Source: JBCCCJ01 sp039029315 (GTDB taxonomy: Bacteria; Bacteroidota; Bacteroidia; J057). Taken from it: a stretch of 64,000 bases of DNA. Shown in pieces: positions 9,443-16,756 of the stretch (within the stretch, counting starts at the first letter, position 1; every line of letters begins with the position of its first letter). The notes under the pieces are model-generated. The model was not told the DNA's origin and searched no databases. It was given only the letters and a program-made list of their open reading frames with translations. The translations under genes and the position numbers were made by a program. The stretch is taken from the NCBI GenBank assembly GCA_039029315.1, contig JBCCGK010000009.1, forward strand, positions 110,810 through 174,809, in the 5' to 3' direction.

Positions 9443-10699
9443 TTAATTGACCTTCACGACCACTTCTCCCTGAATTTCATAGCCTAGATCAAAGGCATAT
9501 TCTGCTTCGCTGATCTCTACCTGATGGATTTCCTTGTGAAGCTCATACATCTCTTTGAAGGAGGCATAGGAGGTGGAGAAGGTTTGTTTCTGAGACTTCT
9601 GATAACTTGCCGCTGCTTGCATGTTTTCAAACTGTTTGAAGACATCCAGTTGGGCCGTCTCAGGTTCTGCGCCTTCTTTCCGCATATTTTCTACCTGTTC
9701 GATCAGCCACCCTTGGGTGAGCATCTTGTGCAGATATGCCCCCATGTGTTTGATGGGGGTGGCATGTTTGTTTTGAGTTTTGCGAACAAAGGCCTCTTTC
9801 ACCAATTGGATCACAGCATTGACATAATAGTTGTTCCAGTTGTACCCATTTTTCAGTTCGGCACCTTCGAGGACCCATTGTCGGATTCGAATGATTTCCC
9901 GACTTGCAATTCCATAGTTGGCCAAGGTATGCTCCCAATCATAAGCAGCTCCCAGCTTGAGCTTTTTGGTCTGTTCAAAGTCATTGCTGAATTTGAAGAT
10001 GATTTCTTTTACAGCACCTCCCCTACCCCCTCGTATGGTTTCATATTCAAATTCTACCCAGGTTCCCCGAAACTCTTTTTGGATAGGCTCAAGGACCCTT
10101 GTCTTGAAATTCTGAAATCGCTCATAGCGTCCTTCACATCCCAAAGAACTTTTGAGTTCTGCCAGACCAATCTTCAGGCTGTTGGTATTGGGTCGCCATT
10201 GGTAATGACGGATCAACCAATACAAACGATGAGAATAGGTATGAATGAACGTTCGCAAGAGTTCAATATCTCCTTTGGTAAATCCAAGCTCCAGGCGCAC
10301 CATGATGGCCTTGAAGTAGCGATTGATTTCAATGACAAAACAGGAATCCTGATATCGGATGGTAGGAAAGGCCACAATCGATGCCGGATACTCTTCTCCA
10401 AAATGGGTCTTCATGAATTCTTCATCCAAATCAAATACCCGCTTCTGAAACCGCTTTGTGAGTTTCATGAATTCTCTCTTGGCGTTTCGCGAAATAGCAT
10501 CCTTATCCGTCCGATGGGTGATCGCTTCATATGGAACCTTATAGACAAGCTGATCCGGGGCATCCTTGTGGTTGAAGTTTAAAATTTCTGTATACAAGCG
10601 GGTCTCCACCAACTTCATGTCTGTGTTGGCATTGATGAGAATGTTGGGCTGGAATACCGTATAATGTACCGGATGCTTTTTGGTGTTGGCGACCGCCAT
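9443..10699 (-). CDS. Rep_3-family plasmid replication initiator
   Basis: A 418-residue initiator of the Rep_3 (RepB/RepA/Pi-type) family. The N-terminal part has the typical opening (LINANTDMKLVETRLYTEIL) followed by two winged-helix domains; features include RFQKRVFDL, FTKGDIELLRTFIHTYSHRLYWLIRHY and LAELKSSLGCEGRYERFQNFKTRVLEPI, the second of these motifs being the strongly conserved middle of the family. Such proteins bind iterons and open the origin, and dimers usually repress their own promoter. The iteron array begins about 100 bp upstream of its start, which supports the call. The C-terminal third (about 280-418) is not conserved in the families I know. This gene marks the window as carrying a replicon of its own. 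Confidence 0.92.
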   Translation of the reverse strand: MAVANTKKHPVHYTVFQPNILINANTDMKLVETRLYTEILNFNHKDAPDQLVYKVPYEAITHRTDKDAISRNAKREFMKLTKRFQKRVFDLDEEFMKTHFGEEYPASIVAFPTIRYQDSCFVIEINRYFKAIMVRLELGFTKGDIELLRTFIHTYSHRLYWLIRHYQWRPNTNSLKIGLAELKSSLGCEGRYERFQNFKTRVLEPIQKEFRGTWVEFEYETIRGGRGGAVKEIIFKFSNDFEQTKKLKLGAAYDWEHTLANYGIASREIIRIRQWVLEGAELKNGYNWNNYYVNAVIQLVKEAFVRKTQNKHATPIKHMGAYLHKMLTQGWLIEQVENMRKEGAEPETAQLDVFKQFENMQAAASYQKSQKQTFSTSYASFKEMYELHKEIHQVEISEAEYAFDLGYEIQGEVVVKVN

Positions 10700-10799
10700 A
10701 TGATCAGATTTGATTGATAATTAGGTATCTGTGAAAGCGAATCTCGTACAAATTAATTACAATACAAAATATGAGAAGCGAAGTCATCTTCGTTGTTTT

Positions 10800-11718
10800 T
10801 GCATCTATTTGTAGTCTTTTTCAATGAGTTAATGCATCTATCTGTAGTGAAGTAACATAAGCGTAATGCATCTATTTGTAGTCAAGTTTTGGGCTTATTG
10901 GCCAAAATTGTAAATAATTACCATGCATTTTTTTGAAGTTTTCTTTCTACTAGAAGCCTGATTTTCAGTGATTATATTCTGGCATTTTTTTGTAGTATAG
11001 TTTCACTTTAGTACGATTTGGACTAAAAATTCAACTGCTGCATTCATCTGTAGCTCATAAGGTCAAAGCGATGCATCATTTTGTAGTCAAGTTTGACGCA
11101 TTCTTTTGTAGCCAGCTTTAAAAAAAAATTACATTTATCTGTATGCAGCTTTGAATGTACTTGCATCTTCTTGTAGCCGAATCATTGGGCTGGTTGCATT
11201 TTGTTGTAGTTGGAAGGCTGTGTTATTGCATTTTTTTGTAGTCAAGTCTTAGCAGTAACACAATGACTATCAGATAATTGCATGTTCTTAAGTAAGTATT
11301 GAAGAAAGAAAAAAAAGAAAGCAGGACAGATGGAAAAAAAATCTTGCGCCATGAGCAGGGTTTATTTCGATCTATGTCCCCTCAGCCAAGCTTTTTATCT
11401 ACTACATATAAATGTAGCTTAGATCGATTTTCTCAGGCTGATCATTTTTTTGCTTTCTGCTAACTTGTTTTGGGGAATAAGGGGAATAAAGTAGTAAATG
11501 CCTTTGCTTCCAAAGCAGTCTAAGATTGCCAGACTATTTACTCCCTATTTGGGTTCATGACTGAAGTGAAGGAGACTGGCCTCTTTTTAATATATTGCTT
11601 ATCAGGTAGTTAGGCTTGAATCCTTGACGGATTCTGAGTCAAGCCTACTTATCAATTCGTAAATTGTTTGGAGAGCTTGTATTCACTTCTATAGGATCAA
11701 TCGCATTAATTTGTAGCT
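10800..11718. repeat. Iteron array, probable replication origin
   Basis: About a dozen direct copies of a 16-17 bp motif, consensus TGCATnTnTTTGTAGT, often followed by CAAG, all in the same orientation. Starts seen: 10800, 10833, 10867, 10924, 10980, 11039, 11072, 11097, 11130, 11162, 11195, 11227 and an outlier at 11700. Gaps of 32-34 bp dominate (three helical turns), with three of 56-59 and one of 25. The array is A/T-rich and lies just upstream of the Rep_3 gene, the classic iteron-origin layout. An inverted pair of half sites (CTACAT / ATGTAG) sits at 11402-11417. I found no clear DnaA box. Confidence 0.85.
11611..11647. other. Two-tier hairpin near the origin
   Basis: TAGGCTTGA (11611-11619) pairs with TCAAGCCTA (11639-11647), and inside it GAATCC pairs with GGATTC around a TTGAC loop. 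It is not followed by a T tract, so it is not a simple terminator. Its place between the iterons and the partition genes makes a role in replication or in an RNA plausible but unproven. Confidence 0.4.
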
Positions 11719-11747
11719 GTAAACAATCGAACTGACTGGCCTTCAAC

Positions 11748-11924
11748 TTATTCTTGTTGATGTTGCTCCATTTGTTTAGCTGACATTGTCTTTTGACCTA
11801 TTTTTTTATGTCTCTGGACCATCTTTGCTCTTTTGGCCTTCTGTGGCTTGAAATGATTGTGAGAACATTTGTCATCCCTCTGTTCCAACTTTGTGGCAAG
11901 CAATTGTTTACCACAAAGTTCCAT
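11748..11924 (-). CDS. Possible small basic protein, doubtful
   Basis: A 58-codon frame from ATG 11924 encodes a Lys/Gln/His-rich peptide (for example FKPQKAKRAKMVQRHKKIGQ). It lies alone in the stretch between the iterons and the RHH gene, has no evident ribosome site and resembles no family I know. It may be a chance frame; listed because the gap otherwise lacks genes. Confidence 0.2.
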   Translation of the reverse strand: MELCGKQLLATKLEQRDDKCSHNHFKPQKAKRAKMVQRHKKIGQKTMSAKQMEQHQQE

Positions 11925-12064
11925 ATTCAAGAGATCTGCCTAATCAGAACAGACTCAGGGTCTTGTACAAGCATTCAGGCGCACATGAATCATAATAAAT
12001 TATTGATAATCAATCAATTTCAAGGCGAATAAATCAACTCACATATCCAAAGATGACTACATGT

Positions 12065-12454
12065 TTATGCATCTTTGGGCCGTTTGCGTGACCATTTTCT
12101 TTTCACATATGCTTCAAGAGCAGCATTCATATGATCCTTGAGCTTTCCAGGTTCCCAATAAGCAATATCCTGCATTTTTTCCGCCAACTCTTTTCGGATA
12201 ATAAACGTCTTACGTGTGTCTCCCTCCTTGCATCCCTTTTCACTGGCAGGTGTGTCTTCTTTCTTTTTCGCAGACGCTTGGCTTCGTTTTGTGGGGGGGG
12301 ATTTTGGGGTAGACTTTGCACCTACTTCAGGTCTTTTTTTCTCTTCCTTTTCTTCTACTGTTGGAGGAGAATCCTGTTTCGTTGTGTTTTGAAGAACTGA
12401 ATGAATTCCCCCTAAAGAATTTTGCGCATTTTTCTTAAAACTTTTCTTTGCCAT
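12065..12454 (-). CDS. RHH-type partition DNA-binding protein (ParB/ParG-like partner of ParA)
   Basis: A 129-residue protein. The first 80 residues are Lys/Glu/Pro/Ser-rich and disordered-looking; the last about 45 (TRKTFIIRKELAEKMQDIAYWEPGK..MNAALEAYVKR) match a ribbon-helix-helix fold, with the strand RKTFII and two helices. This size and layout, with a flexible basic tail plus C-terminal RHH, is that of centromere-binding proteins in type Ib partition systems. ATG 12454 is chosen over TTG 12472. It is encoded downstream of parA on the same strand, separated by the repeat array it probably binds. The similarity is by pattern only. Confidence 0.7.
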   Translation of the reverse strand: MAKKSFKKNAQNSLGGIHSVLQNTTKQDSPPTVEEKEEKKRPEVGAKSTPKSPPTKRSQASAKKKEDTPASEKGCKEGDTRKTFIIRKELAEKMQDIAYWEPGKLKDHMNAALEAYVKRKWSRKRPKDA

Positions 12455-12565
12455 AATTGGATATTTATTCAAATGTACACATTGAACTCAATGTATACAA
12501 AGGGTTCAAATACAAGAATATAATTTGTCATCAAGGAGCAAATCGACTATAGGGATTTGCAAAAA

Positions 12566-12940
12566 TGTACACAATGAATACAAAGTAAACAGGAAATATG
12601 AATCAATCAGAATGTGTACAAAGGACTCATTGCGTACAATGGGTTCAGTGAGTACAGATTGTTCATTGACTGTACACAATGAATACAAAGTAAACAGCAA
12701 ACATGAATCAACCAGAATGTGTACAAAGGACTCATTGCGTACAATGGGTTCAGTGAGTACAGATTGTTTATTGACTGTACACAATGGACACAAAGTAAAC
12801 AGTAAATATGAATCAATCACAATGTGTACAAAGGACTCATTGTGTACAATATGTTCAGTGAGTACAGATTGTTCATTGACTGTACACAATGGATACAAAG
12901 TAAACAGCAAATATGGGCGGACTCGAATGTGTACAATGGG
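12566..12940. repeat. Centromere-like tandem array, exact 105-bp period
   Basis: Units begin with TGTACACAATG at 12566, 12671, 12776 and 12881, exactly 105 bp apart; three are complete and the fourth decays after about 60 bp. Inside each unit the core GTACA/ATACA recurs at offsets near 1, 12, 50, 68 and 86, with nearby AATG/CATTG flanks. More copies of the core flank the array (12474-12503, 12925-12980). The array fills the gap between the parA stop and the RHH start. Since 105 is divisible by three, long open frames occur on both strands here; they are products of the repeat. Confidence 0.85.
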
Positions 12941-12978
12941 GACATTGTATCCACTTTCTAAATATGTACACAATGTAT

Positions 12979-13740
12979 TCATTTGAGCCTTTCTACAACT
13001 TCCTCTTTCAACTTCAAATAATCGACCGCTCCATTGCTGTCTGCGTTGTAGGCAAAAATATCTTCTCCAACGATCTGTGCTTCGGCCAATGCAATATTTG
13101 TTCGGATGAAAGTCGCAAACATCTTTCCGGGATACTCCTCCTTAATCGTTTCATAAATGTCTCTATGCAGAATCTTTCGCTTGTCATATTTGCTCAAGAC
13201 GATCCCCAACAACTGCAAGTCAGGATTGATCTCGTTTTCTCGAATCAGATCGATGATCCGATGCACTTCCTGCAAGCCTTTCAGGCTGTGTCTTTCTGTC
13301 TGCATAGGGACCAATACATAATCGCTGGTGGCAAGCGCATTCAAGGTCATCAAGCCGATGGATGGCGGACAGTCGATCAGAATGAAATCATATCGAGGCT
13401 TCAGGGGCTTCAGAATCCCATCTAGAAGCCGTTCTCTTCCTATTCTGGTACTAAGCTCCACTTCTGCTCCCGAAAGGCTTAGGGAGGCAGGAATGAGGTC
13501 GTACCCATTCTTGGATTGAATGACTTCCTCTCCAGATATCTGCCCATGAAGCACTTCATACAGGCTTGCTCCAGGAGGGTCGGGAAACCCCATCCCATGA
13601 GTCAGATTGGTTTGTGGATCTGCGTCTATCATCAAGACATTGGACCCCTCTCGTGCCAAAGCTGCTCCCAGAGCGCCTGTGGTCGTGGTTTTGCCTTCTC
13701 CTCCTTTGAGTTGGGCGATAGCGATCGTTATTGCTGGCAT
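12979..13740 (-). CDS. parA: ParA-family partition ATPase
   Basis: A 253-residue ParA/Soj-type ATPase. The deviant Walker A is KGGEGKTTT (residues 12-20, both lysines present), followed by MIDADPQTNLT (Walker A') and FILIDCPPSIG (Walker B). It lacks the N-terminal helix-turn-helix of P1-type ParA, which fits a short type Ib partition ATPase. The start is ATG 13740, at the beginning of the conserved core strand AITIAIAQLKGGEGKT; an upstream open frame reads through the repeat-rich leader and is not protein-like. The RHH gene follows 525 bp downstream beyond the repeat array. Role: positions and segregates the replicon along the nucleoid. Confidence 0.95.
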   Translation of the reverse strand: MPAITIAIAQLKGGEGKTTTTGALGAALAREGSNVLMIDADPQTNLTHGMGFPDPPGASLYEVLHGQISGEEVIQSKNGYDLIPASLSLSGAEVELSTRIGRERLLDGILKPLKPRYDFILIDCPPSIGLMTLNALATSDYVLVPMQTERHSLKGLQEVHRIIDLIRENEINPDLQLLGIVLSKYDKRKILHRDIYETIKEEYPGKMFATFIRTNIALAEAQIVGEDIFAYNADSNGAVDYLKLKEEVVERLK

Positions 13741-13768
13741 AGGATAAAAGATGAGAATTTTTCGTAAA

Positions 13769-13850
13769 TGTACACAATGATTCCATTGAACACAAAACAT
13801 ACATTGAGGACAATGTATTCCTATGGATACTAAGTATACAATGTGTACAT
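13769..13850. promoter_or_regulatory. Partition-motif sites upstream of parA
   Basis: The divergent gap between parA and the sulfatase carries further copies of the array motif: TGTACACAATG at 13769-13779, a perfect inverted repeat ACATTG(AGGA)CAATGT at 13801-13816, and TACAATGTGTACATT near 13837-13851. Their place before parA suggests an operator for autoregulation, or extra centromere sites. The rest of the gap to 14031 holds a possible -7 element TATATTTG at 13939-13946 for the sulfatase. Confidence 0.6.
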
Positions 13851-14031
13851 TTGTTTCTACGCTATACACTTTCTCTGGCTGAAATCCATTCCTCTCTTCC
13901 TCTTTTTCCATTCAACCGAAATCCTCTTACCTTCCAGTTATATTTGGGGAAACCGTTCTCATTTTATACCAAGTTTTCTCCAAAGACAATTTTCAATCCC
14001 TCTTTTTTCTCTCACAAATAAGTCCGATTCC

Positions 14032-15525
14032 ATGTTCAAACTCATTTGCCATTCATTCCTTCTTATCCTATTTGTGGCTGGATGGCTCTCCTCAACAATT
14101 GGTCAAAAATCCTTAAAGCTTCCCAAACAAAAAAATGTTGAACCCAAAAATGTAATCTTCATCTTAAGCGATGATCACAGATATGACTTCATGGGATTCA
14201 CAGGAAAAGTCCCCTGGCTAAAGACACCCAACATGGACAAGATGGCAGCAGAAGGAGCCCATTGTCCAAATACCTTTGTGACAACTTCCCTTTGTTCTCC
14301 CAGCCGCGCCTCCATTCTCACTGGGCTTTTTTCTCATGCACACACCATCGTAGACAATTCTGCTCCGGACCCGGGAAATCTCATATACTTCCCCCAATAT
14401 CTTCAAAAGAGTGGGTACCAAACTGCCTTTATTGGAAAATGGCATATGGGAGATAAAAACTCAAATCCACGACCCGGATTTGATCACTGGGTAAGTTTCA
14501 AGGGACAGGGCCTGTATTACAATCCTTTGTTCAATATCAATGGGCAGGAAAAACAATATACCGATTCGGCATATACTTCTGATCTGTTGACCGATCACAC
14601 GCTTGAGTTTTTGGACAAGCGAGATCAGAAAAAACCCTTCTTTGTCTACTTATCACATAAAGCTGTTCATGCAGGATTTCAGGCAGCCAAAAGACACAAA
14701 GGGCAGTATGCAGACGATCCCCTCATTTTTCCCCCTACCTACTATCAAACACAAAGCAGTGATTACATCAAGGGAGACTGGCCAGAATGGGTAAAAAAAC
14801 AACGCTATAGCTGGCATGGCGTGGACTATATGTATCATGGGGCGCAGGATTTTGATTCATTCTTCCGAGCCTATTGTGAAACCCTGAGTGGAGTAGATGA
14901 GAGCATTGGGCGGGTCCTGGACTATTTAGAGAAAGAAGGGCTGGATGATAATACCGTTGTGTTTTATATGGGGGATAATGGCTTTTCTTTTGGAGAACAT
15001 GGCTTGATTGACAAAAGACATTTTTATGAAGAGTCTGCCAAGGTCCCATTTTTGGTCCGTGCTCCTGGCATCATCCCCAAAGGGATTACTGTCTCACAGA
15101 TGATCCAGAACATCGATGTTGCCCCAACCATTCTTGAGTTGGCAGGCTTGGAATCTCCCATGCACTTTCATGGACAATCTGCGATGCCGATTCTCCAAGA
15201 AAAGCAAACAAACTGGCGAGATCGCATTTTCTACGAATATTATTGGGAAATCTACTATCCTCAGACTCCGACCATGCATGGGGTTCGGACGGATCGATAC
15301 AAATACATCATGTATCACGGCCTGTGGGATAAAAATGAATTGTACGACCTTCAGGAAGATCCTAACGAAATGGTCAACCTCATCAAAAGCCCTGAACATC
15401 AGGAAATGATTCTCGCCCTTAGAAATGAGATTTATGATTGGCTGGAAGAGACAGGGGGAATGCAAATTCCCCTGAAACGAACCATCGGCAAAAAGCGCGA
15501 CTATCTCAACAAAGGCAATTATTAG
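14032..15525 (+). CDS. Secreted sulfatase (S1 family)
   Basis: A 497-residue type I sulfatase. The start is ATG 14032, giving a signal peptide (MFKLICHSFLLILFVAGWLSS); the frame is open upstream but reads through the parA operator. The metal site begins with SDDHRYD (D47/D48) and the formylglycine motif is C88-S-P-S-R in TTSLCSPSRASILTG, so maturation requires an FGE enzyme. The downstream part has GMGDNGFSFGEHG-type residues (GDNG near 325) and a C-terminal subdomain ending in ELYDLQEDPNEMVNL. Substrate is unknown; Bacteroidota relatives act on sulfated polysaccharides. It is followed 4 bp later by an MFS transporter, so the two share a transcript. Confidence 0.95.
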   Translation: MFKLICHSFLLILFVAGWLSSTIGQKSLKLPKQKNVEPKNVIFILSDDHRYDFMGFTGKVPWLKTPNMDKMAAEGAHCPNTFVTTSLCSPSRASILTGLFSHAHTIVDNSAPDPGNLIYFPQYLQKSGYQTAFIGKWHMGDKNSNPRPGFDHWVSFKGQGLYYNPLFNINGQEKQYTDSAYTSDLLTDHTLEFLDKRDQKKPFFVYLSHKAVHAGFQAAKRHKGQYADDPLIFPPTYYQTQSSDYIKGDWPEWVKKQRYSWHGVDYMYHGAQDFDSFFRAYCETLSGVDESIGRVLDYLEKEGLDDNTVVFYMGDNGFSFGEHGLIDKRHFYEESAKVPFLVRAPGIIPKGITVSQMIQNIDVAPTILELAGLESPMHFHGQSAMPILQEKQTNWRDRIFYEYYWEIYYPQTPTMHGVRTDRYKYIMYHGLWDKNELYDLQEDPNEMVNLIKSPEHQEMILALRNEIYDWLEETGGMQIPLKRTIGKKRDYLNKGNY

Positions 15526-15529
15526 TTAG

Positions 15530-16756
15530 ATGCCAAAATTGAAGGAAATTCCCTATAAGTGGGAACTTCTCGGATGGCTCTGGGTGACCTTCTTTCTTGG
15601 GCAGGCAGATCGACAGGTATTCAATGTCGTTCTGCCTGTCATGCGTGATGATTTGGGTCTGTCCGACACCCAAATGGGGTTGATTGCAACGATGATGATG
15701 ATTGCTGTGGGACTAATGGCTCCTATATCCGGCAGGCTTGGCGATCTTAAAAACAGAAAGCACCTCATCCTCTTCAGTACCATATGTTGGGCGCTGGCTT
15801 CCCTCTTCACAGGATGCAGTAGTTGGCTCATCTTGATTATACTTTGGCGGATGCTGGCGGCAGGAGGTGGCGAAGCATTTTATGCTCCATCTGCATTCGC
15901 AGCCATAGGCGCATGGCACAAAGAATCCAGAAGCAGAGCGATGGCCATTCACCAAACTTCCTTGTATGCAGGAGTCGTGCTTGCAGGATATGGTGCAGGC
16001 TATTTGGGAGAACATTTTGGTTGGCGTCTGCCGTTCTTGATTTCAGGTGGATTGGGATTGCTCCTAAGTTGCGTGTTGCTGTTTAGAATAAAAAGTATGC
16101 CTGTTCAAAATGTACACAATGTATCCAATATAAACATTGTAAACATTTTCCGGCAACTCCTCCAAAAACGAAGTGTTTTGTTCTTTACCCTTGCATTTGC
16201 TGGCATGGTCTTCTCAACAATTGGCTACCTGACATGGATGCCCACATTTTTGCATGAGTCATTTGGGCTTTCTTTGGACAAAGCAGGATTCCATTCGCTA
16301 TTCTGGCATCATATTGCTGCATTCATTGGAGTATTGATCGGAGGAAAATGGACCGATTCCAGAATGAAGCGCACCCGAACCGCAAGAGCAGATGTACAAA
16401 TCATCGCACTGATGGCTGCGACTCCTTTTATCATCTGGATGGGGCAGGGGAGTAGCTTGATCATGGTCGGAATCGCACTTGTTGGATTTGGTCTGTTTCG
16501 AGGCATGTATGATACCAATATTTTTGCAGCAGTATTTGATGTATTGCCAGCCTCCATGCATTCCCTGGCAGTTGGGCTAATGACCCTTGTTGCCTTTGTC
16601 ATTGCTTCCCTTTCTCCCCTGATTTTGGGATGGATCAAGGAAGTCTTCAGCATGGAGACTGGCTTATCACTGCTTTCTCTCGGCTATCTGTTCGGGGCCT
16701 TGTCGATTTGGTTAGGCGCACGAAAGGCCCTCCTTCTGGAATGGGAATCAGAATAG
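15530..16756 (+). CDS. MFS transporter
   Basis: A 408-residue major facilitator with about 12 predicted helices. The signature between helices 2 and 3 is GRLGDLKNRK, and the N-terminal segment WVTFFLGQADRQVFNVVLPVM is typical of the hexuronate/sugar-acid and spinster-like groups. It begins 4 bp after the sulfatase stop, so it may import the desulfated product. The central cytoplasmic loop (MPVQNVHNVSNINIVNIF, about 188-206) is encoded by a copy of the plasmid partition motif at 16111-16126, which is odd. The 3' end overlaps the convergent TonB-receptor gene by 9 bp. Confidence 0.9.
   Translation: MPKLKEIPYKWELLGWLWVTFFLGQADRQVFNVVLPVMRDDLGLSDTQMGLIATMMMIAVGLMAPISGRLGDLKNRKHLILFSTICWALASLFTGCSSWLILIILWRMLAAGGGEAFYAPSAFAAIGAWHKESRSRAMAIHQTSLYAGVVLAGYGAGYLGEHFGWRLPFLISGGLGLLLSCVLLFRIKSMPVQNVHNVSNINIVNIFRQLLQKRSVLFFTLAFAGMVFSTIGYLTWMPTFLHESFGLSLDKAGFHSLFWHHIAAFIGVLIGGKWTDSRMKRTRTARADVQIIALMAATPFIIWMGQGSSLIMVGIALVGFGLFRGMYDTNIFAAVFDVLPASMHSLAVGLMTLVAFVIASLSPLILGWIKEVFSMETGLSLLSLGYLFGALSIWLGARKALLLEWESE
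16111..16155. promoter_or_regulatory. Partition-motif copy inside the MFS gene
   Basis: TGTACACAATGTATCC at 16111-16126 matches TGTACACAATGTATTC at 12965-12980 in 15 of 16 bases, and AACATTGTAAACATT follows at about 16133-16147. It lies in codons for the non-conserved central loop of the transporter. The function as a binding site is inferred from sequence identity only. Confidence 0.45.

Noticed and set aside
9524..10582. A 352-codon plus-strand frame opposite the Rep gene
   Set aside because: It mirrors codon bias of the minus-strand rep gene; the Rep_3 features are clear on the minus strand only.
12506..12986. Long open frames of about 150 codons on both strands
   Set aside because: They arise because the 105-bp repeat period is divisible by three; the predicted peptides are simple repeats with no start context, and both strands cannot code here.
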